Shown here piece after piece: positions 15,181 through 22,885 of a stretch of DNA of 32,647 nt. The notes under the pieces were generated by a model. It ran no database searches. It worked only from the letters and a program-made list of their open reading frames with translations, and was not told the DNA's origin. This stretch comes from JBBRYK01 sp038237665. Lineage in GTDB: Bacteria; Actinomycetota; Thermoleophilia; Gaiellales; Gaiellaceae. The position numbers and the translations under genes are program-made. The DNA lies in NCBI GenBank assembly GCA_038237665.1, contig JBBRYK010000029.1:1-32647 (forward strand). Reading direction: 5' to 3'. Within the stretch, counting starts at the first letter, position 1. Every line of letters starts with the position of its first letter.

Positions 15181-18045
15181 CTACTTCCCGCTCTGCTTGA
15201 TCATCACGGAGCGGTGACCCTTGTTGTTGCGCGTGCTGTACTCCTGGCCTCGGCGCGCGACATCGACCTGTACCTGATAGCGCCCCGCCGGGACCGTCCC
15301 CGGGACGTCGGTCTTGGCGTGGAAGGCAAACGACCTTCCGGGAGCGAGCCCGGGAACTGTGAACGTGCCGATGGGTAGCCGCCGGCCCTGTCCCACCAGG
15401 GTGATCGTCCCGGTCGTCGGCTGCGAGCGCTGGTCGCCTGCATTACGAACGACTCCGGAGACCTGGCCGCTCTCGCCACCCGGGATCTGGCCGGGGGTCT
15501 GGATGCCGTTGCCGGTGAGGACGGCGAGGTCAACCCGGGTTGCGCCGAGGATCTTCCCGAACGCGTAGTCGATATAGCCGGTCGATCCCTTCTTGTAGCC
15601 GTACCCATTGATGATCCAGACGCCGATGCCGTCGGAGGGGTCGACCGAGGCGCCAGCCGTGTCGAGTGCGAACACCTCGGTCGCCGGTGCCGTCCCGGCC
15701 TTGAGCACCGCGCTCGGCAGAAACGTGGTCTTGCCGAACATTCGAACCGCGTAGCGCGTCGAGAGGAAGTCTTGCGTCCCGGAAACGGTGTAGGTGACCA
15801 CCACGTCACCGGCGTTGTTCACCTCGACCCACGGGTAGCCGAAATACGCGACCGTCCCCGCTCCGTCCACCAGGTCCCTCGGGCCGAAGATGCGGTCCAG
15901 GAAGACGGGCGTCAGGGGCGTGGTGAGCAGCTTGACGGCGTTGAGGCCCACCACCCGGCCCGCAGTGGCGCATTCGGACAGCCTGATCACCCATTTCCGG
16001 CAGTCCATCCAGCTGACGAAGAGCCGCGGCCCGCGCACCGCCACCTTCAGGGCCAGCGAGCCGACGTTGACAGCCCCGACCCGTGGCGGGCTGGGAACGG
16101 AAGCGGTCGACTTCTGCGGCAGATCGTTGACGCCGACGGCCGCGTTGGCGACGAAGACGAATGCTCCGTGCAGCGGTGGCGGCAGGCCTCCGCGCCGGGT
16201 TTCGGATTTCCGGAAGCCGAGGACGAGCAGCTGGTTCTCCCAGGGAACGTTCTTGACCAGAAGCGTCCACCCCGAAGTGACGACCCCGTGCTGGAGCGCA
16301 GGCTGGGCGATGCCATCGAGCGTCCCGATGTCGACCGGATTTCCGCCGATGCCGTTGTCGAGCTTGACGGCCACCCGTCCGTAGCTCCAGCCGCACTTGG
16401 GACACTTCTTGCCCGCGACGAGGGTCGCCGGCGGGAACACGTTCACGTTCGCGTAGCCAGGCCCCCCGGCCTTGGCATTCCACGGATTGCCGTTGACGAC
16501 ACCGATCGTCGTCGTCACGTAGTCCTTGGACACGCCGATGCTGGGATAGTCGGCCGCATCGCCCGGCCGGTACGTGCTGTTCGGACAGATCGGCGCCGGC
16601 CCGGGTGACGAGCCGATCGCGTTGCACGCGCCGACGTCCAGCGTCGACTCGGTCAGGTAGATGTACCAGCCGTCACGAGGATCCTCGCTTCGCGACACGG
16701 CAATCAGCTGCTTGTCGCGCCTCCCGACCCGCTCCGCCGTCGAGGATAGGCCCTGGTAGTAGCCAAGCGAGTTGTTGCGCGCCTGCGCAACGAGCCAGAA
16801 CCGCTTCCTGAAAGCGTCGAACACCACGCGGGCGTCGTAGACGTCCTGGATGCAGTCGGCGACCTTCGCCTTCTGCGCGCCGCTGGCCTGGAGCGCATTG
16901 ACCCCCGGATCGCACTTGAGGTTGCCGGGCAGGTTGAGCCCGGTGTTGATCGGGTTGCCCTTGCGAGGGTTGAAGAACGCCCCGAAGATCGTGGCGATGG
17001 AAAGCTTCGCTGAGAACGGTGCACCGTCCACGTCCGTCGAGACCAGCGTGCCGGACTTGTCGTAGTAGCGAATCGTCCGGTTTGTCGTGATGACGATGTG
17101 CGTCGACGAGACGGCGATCTGGGGATCGTTCTCGCGCGTCGTCAACCCCATTCCGTACGGGCCGGTGCGAGGCGCCGGGCTCTTGGTGCCGGTCAGCCCA
17201 ATGTCGGGCTTGCAGACGGTCAGCCGGCAATCGCCGTCGCCCGGCTGGTCTCGCTCGCGGTCGGGCTCGTCGTTGTCGTCCTCGGTCGAAGGCTTGCGAG
17301 GACGAGGGTCGGGCACCTTGCCCTTCGGCCGGAAGAGCAGCGGTCCGTAGACCTTGATCGGCCGGGATGAATCGACGAGCACGGCCCGAGCGCCACCGAT
17401 CGTCCAATCGGCCTTCGCAGGCGTTCGGTCGCGGTTGCCGGCCGTGTCCGTGGCGAAGACCTCGAAGTGATGCTTACCGCGCTTCAGGTGGCTTTCGCTG
17501 AGCGGCGAGGAGCAGGCCGCCCGCTTCCCGTCGAAGGTGCAGGTGAAGGTCGAGGGCTCGTTGGCCGTGAACGCGAGCGTCGCCTCGTCCGTGGGAACGT
17601 TGCCCGCGGGTGCGCCGGTGATCGTCGTCTCGGGAGGCGTCGTGTCCGAGGGCGGTGGAGGCGGAGGTGGTGGTGGAGGCGGAGGCGGAGGTGGCGGATT
17701 GTTCGACGCGATCGACCAGGTCCGGCTCGCGCTGGCCGAATCGCCGGCGCGGATCGCAACACCGGTCACGGTGAAGGAGTGCGTCCCTGTGCCGAGGCCG
17801 GTGTACGAGATCGATCCGCTCTTGCCCGAACCGCAGCTGCTCGAGCTCCCGTCGAGCGCGCAGGTGAAGCGCGCATCCTCCGAGGAGGTGAACTCAAATG
17901 TCGCGTTACGCGAGCTCGTCGTCCCGGACGGGCCGCTCGTGATCTGAACGCTGTGGCTGTTCGGTCCCCCGAGCGCCAGTGCAGCGGCGAACGCGGCCAC
18001 AACGAGCGCGGCCGTCGCGAGCACGAGGGTGCGGCGGGCCCTCAT
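15181..18045 (-). CDS. Large secreted multidomain protein with poly-proline linker
   Basis: The 954 residues start with a signal peptide (about 1-26). Two Ig-like repeats follow (about 33-112 and 137-217; shared pattern F-x-C-x-(L/F)DG ... C ... GTHSFTV or GKHHFEV, then a WT/WS end), flanking 16 consecutive prolines (117-132). An acidic/basic linker leads to a large central region with propeller-like segments (PQIAVSSTHIVITTN, YDARVVFDAFRKRFWLVAQ, ADYPSIGVSKDYV, and an isolated CPKCG). A CARDB-like domain ends the protein (GESGQVSGVVRNAGDQRS ... GRYQVQVDV). No LPXTG or lipobox was seen. It is probably extracellular; function is unknown. TGCGATAG lies 7 nt before the ATG, a weak relative of the pilus-locus motif. 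Confidence 0.85.
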   Translation of the reverse strand: MRARRTLVLATAALVVAAFAAALALGGPNSHSVQITSGPSGTTSSRNATFEFTSSEDARFTCALDGSSSSCGSGKSGSISYTGLGTGTHSFTVTGVAIRAGDSASASRTWSIASNNPPPPPPPPPPPPPPPPSDTTPPETTITGAPAGNVPTDEATLAFTANEPSTFTCTFDGKRAACSSPLSESHLKRGKHHFEVFATDTAGNRDRTPAKADWTIGGARAVLVDSSRPIKVYGPLLFRPKGKVPDPRPRKPSTEDDNDEPDRERDQPGDGDCRLTVCKPDIGLTGTKSPAPRTGPYGMGLTTRENDPQIAVSSTHIVITTNRTIRYYDKSGTLVSTDVDGAPFSAKLSIATIFGAFFNPRKGNPINTGLNLPGNLKCDPGVNALQASGAQKAKVADCIQDVYDARVVFDAFRKRFWLVAQARNNSLGYYQGLSSTAERVGRRDKQLIAVSRSEDPRDGWYIYLTESTLDVGACNAIGSSPGPAPICPNSTYRPGDAADYPSIGVSKDYVTTTIGVVNGNPWNAKAGGPGYANVNVFPPATLVAGKKCPKCGWSYGRVAVKLDNGIGGNPVDIGTLDGIAQPALQHGVVTSGWTLLVKNVPWENQLLVLGFRKSETRRGGLPPPLHGAFVFVANAAVGVNDLPQKSTASVPSPPRVGAVNVGSLALKVAVRGPRLFVSWMDCRKWVIRLSECATAGRVVGLNAVKLLTTPLTPVFLDRIFGPRDLVDGAGTVAYFGYPWVEVNNAGDVVVTYTVSGTQDFLSTRYAVRMFGKTTFLPSAVLKAGTAPATEVFALDTAGASVDPSDGIGVWIINGYGYKKGSTGYIDYAFGKILGATRVDLAVLTGNGIQTPGQIPGGESGQVSGVVRNAGDQRSQPTTGTITLVGQGRRLPIGTFTVPGLAPGRSFAFHAKTDVPGTVPAGRYQVQVDVARRGQEYSTRNNKGHRSVMIKQSGK

Positions 18046-18072
18046 TCGGCGACTATCGCAGAAGGGTCCCGC

Positions 18073-18228
18073 TTAGAGGTACAGCATGAGCTTCGCCTTG
18101 CAGCCGCACTCCTTGTTCTTGACGGCGTGCGTACGGCACTCCCAGTACTCCCAGACGATCCACTTGAGATGGCAGACCTCGAGGAAGAGGAGGCCGATGA
18201 TGGCGACCAGGATCTCGGTGCGGCTCAC
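18073..18228 (-). CDS. 51-residue membrane protein with CxCx tail
   Basis: This short minus-strand frame starts at GTG 18228 (GTG 18234 gives two more residues). It reads VSRTEILVAIIGLLFLEVCHLKWIVW in two parts: a hydrophobic helix (about 6-19) and then EVCHLKWIVWEYWEC, followed by a basic Cys-rich end (NKECGCKAK) to TAA at 18073. The composition (a membrane segment next to Trp and Cys) is not what random antisense would give. The plus-strand frame over it is an upstream extension of the Tat gene and is rejected. It lies 27 bases upstream of the 954-residue gene on the same strand. Function is unknown. Confidence 0.6.
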   Translation of the reverse strand: MSRTEILVAIIGLLFLEVCHLKWIVWEYWECRTHAVKNKECGCKAKLMLYL

Positions 18229-18261
18229 GCTCACAGGATCGGGATTGAGGCGCCGGGCCGC

Positions 18262-18281
18262 AATGGGCCGTTCGGCCCATT
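18262..18281. repeat. Inverted repeat between divergent genes
   Basis: AATGGGCC-GTTC-GGCCCATT is a perfect 8-bp stem with a 4-nt loop, followed by TTT on the plus strand. It sits between the 51-residue gene (minus) and the Tat-exported propeller (plus). It could be an operator for both or a small terminator. Confidence 0.45.
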
Positions 18282-18337
18282 TTCCGGGCCCCTACGGACC
18301 CAGGGACCTCGAGTGCGCCGCGATTCGTATCCCTGAC

Positions 18338-19300
18338 GTGAATCGACGCGAGTTCCTGCTCGCGGCCGCGAGCCTTCCGCTGGCGCTGCGAATCGCGCCG
18401 CAGGCGCTGGCCGGCGGGACGCCCCTGGCTCTCGTGACCGCCGACACCGAGTCGATGCTCGTCGCGGTCGAGCTCGGGAGCGGCCGGATCCACCGGCGCG
18501 TGGCGACGTTGGCCGGACCGCGAAGCATCGAGAGCGTCGGCGGCCGCCTGGCCGTCGTGGCCCATACCACGGAGGGCGCCGTCAGCATCGTCGCCGGCGA
18601 CACTCTGGAGGTCGTTCGTGTGCTGCGGGGGTTTGCCGAGCCGCGCTACACCGCCGCCCGCGCGGACGGACGCTTTGCGTTCGTAACCGATTCGCAGCGC
18701 GGCGAGGTCGCCACCGTGGATCTCGAGCGTCTGCGGGTGGTCGCCCGTCTGGAGCTGGGCGGCCCTGCGCGACACGTCACCATCTCTCCCGACGGGCGGC
18801 TGCTCTGGACGTCACTAGGCGCGAAGGCCCCCGAGGTCGTCGTCGTGGACGTGTCCGAGCCTCTTCGCCCCCGTCTGCGGAGACGCATCGCCCCGCCGTT
18901 TCTCGCGCATGACGTCGGTTTCGTGCCCGGCGGCGGCCGCGTGTGGGTGACGTCGGGCGACCGCGGCCGGATCGCGGTCTACGACTCGGCCCAGGCGAAA
19001 GTCCTCTTCACCCTGCCGGCGGACGCGCCGCCGCAGCACGTGACGTTTCTCGACGGGCGGGCCCATGTGACGAGCGGCGACGACGGCACGCTGCGGGTGC
19101 ACCGGGCGCAAGACGGCCGAGAGCTGCGGACGACCGCGGTGCCCGTCGGCTCCTACAACGTCCAGCAGGGATTCGGGCTGATCCTCACGCCTTCCCTCGA
19201 CCGGGGCACACTCTGCGTCGTCAGTCCGGCGGGGAAGGTACTCAAGCGCGTGCAGGCAGCGGCGTCGTCGCACGACGCCTGCTTCGTCATGAGCCGCTGA
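18338..19300 (+). CDS. Tat-exported beta-propeller protein
   Basis: From GTG 18338 this is 320 residues. It begins VNRREFLLAAASLPLALRIAPQALA, a classic twin-arginine signal, which fixes the start even though the frame is open upstream to 18086. The mature part is made of YVTN/WD-like blades (LALVTADTESMLVAVELGSG, GRFAFVTDSQRGEVATVDLER, RHVTISPDGRLLWTSLG, VWVTSGDRGRIAVYD, RAHVTSGDDGTLRVH). Such secreted propellers bind ligands or partners; no catalytic residues can be assigned. Confidence 0.85.
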   Translation: MNRREFLLAAASLPLALRIAPQALAGGTPLALVTADTESMLVAVELGSGRIHRRVATLAGPRSIESVGGRLAVVAHTTEGAVSIVAGDTLEVVRVLRGFAEPRYTAARADGRFAFVTDSQRGEVATVDLERLRVVARLELGGPARHVTISPDGRLLWTSLGAKAPEVVVVDVSEPLRPRLRRRIAPPFLAHDVGFVPGGGRVWVTSGDRGRIAVYDSAQAKVLFTLPADAPPQHVTFLDGRAHVTSGDDGTLRVHRAQDGRELRTTAVPVGSYNVQQGFGLILTPSLDRGTLCVVSPAGKVLKRVQAAASSHDACFVMSR

Positions 19301-19469
19301 ACTCCCGTAGCGCGCGACGTCCGCGCGGAGTCAGGTCGAAGTGGACGAGCCAGTCGCGGCCGCCGAGCCGAATCACACCTCCCGGCTCGCGCGGGTCCTC
19401 GGCGACGAACGGAGGAACGTGCTCCGTGCCGCTGAGGCCGACGTTGACGACTTCGTAGCTCGAGGCCAC
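19287..19469 (-). CDS. Possible 60-residue hypothetical protein
   Basis: The GTG-start frame reads MASSYEVVNVGLSGTEHVPP, then EDPREPGGVIRLGGRDWLVHFDL and PRGRRALREFSGS. It fills the gap between the propeller gene, which it overlaps tail-to-tail by 14 bases, and pilC. Its sequence is not low-complexity, and the gap would otherwise be empty. The start lies immediately after a hairpin with no clear ribosome site, so it may be spurious. No family was recognised. Confidence 0.45.
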   Translation of the reverse strand: MASSYEVVNVGLSGTEHVPPFVAEDPREPGGVIRLGGRDWLVHFDLTPRGRRALREFSGS

Positions 19470-19486
19470 GAGGGCAGCATGCCCTC
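19470..19486 (-). terminator. Small hairpin after pilC
   Basis: GAGGGCA (19470-19476) and TGCCCTC (19480-19486) form a 7-bp stem with a 3-nt loop, 25 bases downstream of the pilC stop. It may end the pilT-to-pilC operon. There is no T-run. Confidence 0.4.
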
Positions 19487-19511
19487 TCGCGGCTCGGCCG
19501 GCTGCTGCTGC

Positions 19512-20723
19512 TTACTTAACCAGCTGGAGGAGCTTGAACATCGGCATGTACATCGAAAGGATGATCACGCCGACCATGGCGCCGACGCCGATCATCATGA
19601 TCGGCTCGATGATCGAGGTCAGGGACTGGATCGAAGCGTCGACCTCGTCCTCGTAGAAGTCGGCGATCTTGCCGAGCATCTTCTCGAGCTCGCCGGTTTC
19701 CTCACCGATCCGCACCATGTGCGCGACCATCGGCGGGAACACGGGGTTCTCGAGCAACGGCTGCGCGATGGGCACACCCTCCTGCACCCGGACCCGGACA
19801 TCTGCGAGAGCCTCCTCGACCACCCAGTTGCCGGCGGTCTGGCCGGTGATCTCGAGCGCCTTGATGATGTCGACGCCGGCGGCGACCAGCGTGGACAGGG
19901 TGCGCGAGAACCGCGCCATCGTCACCTTGAGGACGACATCGCCGATCTTGAGCGGAATCTTCAACTTGAAGCGATCCCAGAGCTTGCGGCCCTCTTCCGT
20001 CTTCTTGCCTTTGAAGAAGCCGACGATGAGCGCGATCAGGAGCGGGAAGATCACGTACCAGTCGGCCCGCAGCACGTTCGACACCGCGACTACGTAGCGC
20101 GTCAGCGTCGGCAGCTGGCCGCCGAGCTGCGCGAAGATGTTCGTGAAGACCGGGACGAGGAAGATGAGCATCCCGATCAGGACGAGCGTCGCGAAGCAGA
20201 GGACGAGGGTCGGATAGATCATCGCGCCCTTCACGCGGCGCTTGATCTTCGTCTCCTTCTCGATCTGAAAGGCGACACGGTCGAGCACCACGTCCAGGAT
20301 GCCCGCTGCCTCTCCTGCTTCGACCATCGCGACGTAGAGGCGGTTGAAGACCTTCGGGTGGCGCCCCATGGCCTGCGAGAGCAGGAGCCCGCCCTCCACG
20401 TCGGAGCGCAGCTCGCGAACGACCGCTGCAAGTGTGGTGTCCTCGGTCTGGTCCTCGAGAATCGACAGCGCGGCCACGACGTTCAAGCCCGAGTCGATCA
20501 TCGTCGCGAACTGGCGCGAGAAGATCTGGAGCGACTTCGGCTTGACGGACTTGAAGATGCCCGACGCGGACGACTCGCCCGCCTCGCTCATTTCTTCGAT
20601 CCGATCGGGGAGCAGGCCACGGGTGCGCAGCTGTTCGCGGGCAGCCTCGAGGCTCGGAGCGTTCAGCTCGCCGTCGGTCGCAACTCCCTGAGCGTTGATC
20701 GCGGTATAGGCGTACGCGGCCAC
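19512..20723 (-). CDS. pilC: Type IV pilus inner-membrane platform protein
   Basis: This GspF/PilC-family protein couples the ATPases to pilin insertion. The 403 residues begin with AYAYTAINAQGVATDGEL. Two GspF domains follow (about 70-190, LQIFSRQFATMIDSGLNVVAAL; and about 275-395, FSRTLSTLVAAGVDIIKAL), with membrane helices near 170-195, 220-235 and 375-395. The start is GTG 20723 with an ideal AGGAGGTC 7 nt upstream that overlaps the previous stop. It is the last gene of the pilT-M-N-O-P-C unit. Confidence 0.95.
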   Translation of the reverse strand: MAAYAYTAINAQGVATDGELNAPSLEAAREQLRTRGLLPDRIEEMSEAGESSASGIFKSVKPKSLQIFSRQFATMIDSGLNVVAALSILEDQTEDTTLAAVVRELRSDVEGGLLLSQAMGRHPKVFNRLYVAMVEAGEAAGILDVVLDRVAFQIEKETKIKRRVKGAMIYPTLVLCFATLVLIGMLIFLVPVFTNIFAQLGGQLPTLTRYVVAVSNVLRADWYVIFPLLIALIVGFFKGKKTEEGRKLWDRFKLKIPLKIGDVVLKVTMARFSRTLSTLVAAGVDIIKALEITGQTAGNWVVEEALADVRVRVQEGVPIAQPLLENPVFPPMVAHMVRIGEETGELEKMLGKIADFYEDEVDASIQSLTSIIEPIMMIGVGAMVGVIILSMYMPMFKLLQLVK

Positions 20724-20736
20724 GTGGAACGACCTC

Positions 20737-21564
20737 CTAGGCGACCGAGACGAGCCGGAGCACGTAGCGCATGCCGTCGGCGGTGTTCATCAGGGTCAAG
20801 GACTTGCCCTTGACGAGCTCGACGGTCTGCGACGAGCCCTGCAGCGTCCCTCCGGCCACTCCGATCCGCGCCACGCCGGCCTTGAGCGAGACGAGCCGGA
20901 AGAGAGGCTGGGCCTGCGGGAACGACGCGCCGACCGCGACCGTCTCGACGACACCGTTGACGGAGATGGAGGCACCCGACGGAGCGGCGGGCTTCGGGGC
21001 GGGCGGCTCGGTGGTGGTCGGCGTTGTCGTCGTCGGAGTCGTCGTCGGAGTCGTCGTGGTGGTCGGCGGCGCCGGGGTCGTGGTCGGCGGCGCCGGGGTC
21101 GTGGTCGAGGGCGGTGGCGTCGGCGAAGGCTGCGTTGTCGGCGGCGGGGTGACCGGCGGCGTGCCGGTCGGCGGTGGCGGCTGCCCGCCAACGGGCGCCT
21201 GACCGGAGTCGGTGAGCTGCTGCCGGAAGGGGTCCTTGCTCTGGAATAGGCTGAACGCCACCAGCTGACCGTCCGACGCGCTTGCTCCCGTCGCGTTGGG
21301 GAGGTCCGCCGGCGCTGCAGACGCGGCCGAGACCGGCTGGGCGGCGGGGTCGGGCGTGACCGGGGTCGACCCCGGCGTCGTCGACGTGCTGCCAGGGTCG
21401 GTCGATGTCGTCGCCGCGGCGGTCGGCGTCTTGCCGTGGCTCAGGATCTTCGGGACCTCGACCACCATCAGGATGAGCAGGATCACGGCGCCGATACCGA
21501 CGAAGATCTTCTGGCGGCGAGCCTTCTGCTGCGCCGGATCGACACGACCCTTGCGCGCGCTCAC
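20737..21564 (-). CDS. PilP-like pilus alignment protein
   Basis: The 275 residues from GTG 21564 overlap the pilO TGA. A basic cytoplasmic start is followed by one membrane helix (about 20-38), a long Thr/Pro-rich linker (about 48-195, with PTTTP-type tandem repeats) and a C-terminal beta-rich domain (SISVNGVVETVAVGASFPQAQPLFRLV, VELVKGKSLTLM). Position and layout match PilP/GspC-like clamps that join PilNO to the outer structure. Sequence identity to classical PilP is not obvious, so the name is by context. Confidence 0.65.
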   Translation of the reverse strand: MSARKGRVDPAQQKARRQKIFVGIGAVILLILMVVEVPKILSHGKTPTAAATTSTDPGSTSTTPGSTPVTPDPAAQPVSAASAAPADLPNATGASASDGQLVAFSLFQSKDPFRQQLTDSGQAPVGGQPPPPTGTPPVTPPPTTQPSPTPPPSTTTPAPPTTTPAPPTTTTTPTTTPTTTTPTTTEPPAPKPAAPSGASISVNGVVETVAVGASFPQAQPLFRLVSLKAGVARIGVAGGTLQGSSQTVELVKGKSLTLMNTADGMRYVLRLVSVA

Positions 21565-22259
21565 GGGTTCACTCCTGCGGCGGTCGCGCCCGAGGGCGGA
21601 GGCGGTGTGGGCGTCGAGGTCGTGGTCGTCGACGTGGTGCTCGTCGAGGTCGACGACGTGTCGGTGGAGCCGGGGGCCGACCCGTCAGGGGCGAGGCCTC
21701 CGCCGTAGACGAACGCGTTGATCGTGAGAGTGGCCTCGACCAGCGGGAATTGCGCCTGCCCCTGGCCAAAGGTCAGACGGTCGACCGCGAAGAGCCGGCC
21801 GGTCGACTGCAGCTGACCCTTGTGCACCTCGACGAGGTTCCTCAGCCTGAAGAGGAAGTCGTTGAGGTCGTAGTAGTTGCCACGGAAGACAACGTCGATC
21901 GGAACGACCTGGTAGCCCACGGCGACGGTCGGAGCGTGGGGCGAGATCGAGGCGAACGTGATTCCGCACTCGCCGGCGACCCGATTCAGCTCGAGCAGGA
22001 TGTCGGGCATCTGAAGCTCGGTCGGGATCGCCTTCGAGAGGCGGAACAGGTCCGCGATCTTGATCTTGATGTGGGCGGCGCCCTGCGGCGTGAGCTGGAG
22101 GCTCCGGATCTGCTGCTGCGTATCGAGGATCTGGCTCTGCAGGCTGGACGCCTTCGAGCGCTGGGGCGCGATCAACGCAAACCAGCCGATCAGGGCAACC
22201 AGCAGGAGGCCGGCCACGAGAACCATGACCCTGGCGCGAGGGGACAGCTTGCGCTTCAC
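21561..22259 (-). CDS. pilO: Type IV pilus alignment protein PilO
   Basis: The 232 residues from GTG 22259 overlap the pilN TGA. A membrane helix (12-30) is followed by a coiled coil (about 34-60, SLQSQILDTQQQIRSL), then a ferredoxin-like periplasmic domain (about 75-190, including the VVFRGNYYDLNDFLFRLRNL motif of the family), and a Thr/Pro-rich C-terminal tail. It pairs with PilN under PilM. The low-complexity tail is unusual but matches the style of its neighbours. Confidence 0.9.
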   Translation of the reverse strand: MKRKLSPRARVMVLVAGLLLVALIGWFALIAPQRSKASSLQSQILDTQQQIRSLQLTPQGAAHIKIKIADLFRLSKAIPTELQMPDILLELNRVAGECGITFASISPHAPTVAVGYQVVPIDVVFRGNYYDLNDFLFRLRNLVEVHKGQLQSTGRLFAVDRLTFGQGQAQFPLVEATLTINAFVYGGGLAPDGSAPGSTDTSSTSTSTTSTTTTSTPTPPPPSGATAAGVNP

Positions 22260-22885
22260 GACCCCACCTCCGGCGCCTTGACGTCTGCGGTGATCGTGAA
22301 CTGAACCTTCTTCTGGCCGACGACGTCCTGGAGGACGCTGGTCCCGAGCGTGATGTTCTCGAGGTCAGGCACGAGCTGGAGGCGGATCAGCAAACGTGCG
22401 ACGCCTTCCTGGGTGTACGTGTTGCCCTGGATGCTGAAGGTCGTTGCGCCGCCGCTCACCGGCGCGGAGGGGGCCGGGCTGCCGGTGCTGGTAGGTGCCA
22501 CCGACAACGGCTTCGGCGCCGTGGCGGTGAGCTGCTGCAGCCAGACGTCGTCGGGCAGGACGATGGCCAGCTCACGGAGGAGCCGGTCGAAGCGGACCCG
22601 GCCGGAGAGCGCCGAGGAGAGGGCCGACAGGCGGCCGGCGCGCTCGCTCGCGAGCTGGGCGTCGGCGGCCGTGTCGCCGGTCGAGCGTGGCTTCGGAATC
22701 GCGGCCAGCTGCGCCTGGAGGTTCGCAAGCGACTGCTTGCGGTCGGCGACCGTGGAGCTCGCGTTCAGGTAGCCGGCGCCGAGCAGCATCAGCACGGCGC
22801 TGGTCGAGCTCATGCCGGCGAGAACCAGCTTGTTCCGGGGGCTGCGCTGCTTCTGGTCGCTCGGGAGGAGGTTGACGGCGCGCAT
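22256..22885 (-). CDS. pilN: Type IV pilus assembly protein PilN
   Basis: The 209 residues start MRAVNLLPSDQK, the short cytoplasmic 'NLLP' motif that docks into the PilM groove. One membrane helix (about 20-45) follows, then a coiled coil (SLANLQAQLAAI), and a periplasmic ferredoxin-like domain. Its ATG overlaps the pilM TGA by one base. Confidence 0.92.
   Translation of the reverse strand: MRAVNLLPSDQKQRSPRNKLVLAGMSSTSAVLMLLGAGYLNASSTVADRKQSLANLQAQLAAIPKPRSTGDTAADAQLASERAGRLSALSSALSGRVRFDRLLRELAIVLPDDVWLQQLTATAPKPLSVAPTSTGSPAPSAPVSGGATTFSIQGNTYTQEGVARLLIRLQLVPDLENITLGTSVLQDVVGQKKVQFTITADVKAPEVGS

Noticed and set aside
18053..18060. TGCGATAG before the 954-residue gene as a sixth sigma-28 promoter
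   Set aside because: The first two -10 bases differ and no TAAA/TCAA is at the required distance; kept only as a weak remark.
19341..20813. Plus-strand frame of 490 codons
   Set aside because: Antisense of pilC. The composition (Asp/Arg/His-rich) is that of a high-GC shadow frame.
20998..21120. Tandem GTCGTC/GGCGGC repeats as a possible satellite or CRISPR-like array
   Set aside because: They encode the Thr/Pro-rich linker of the PilP-like protein in frame and have no spacer structure. No CRISPR array was seen anywhere in the window.
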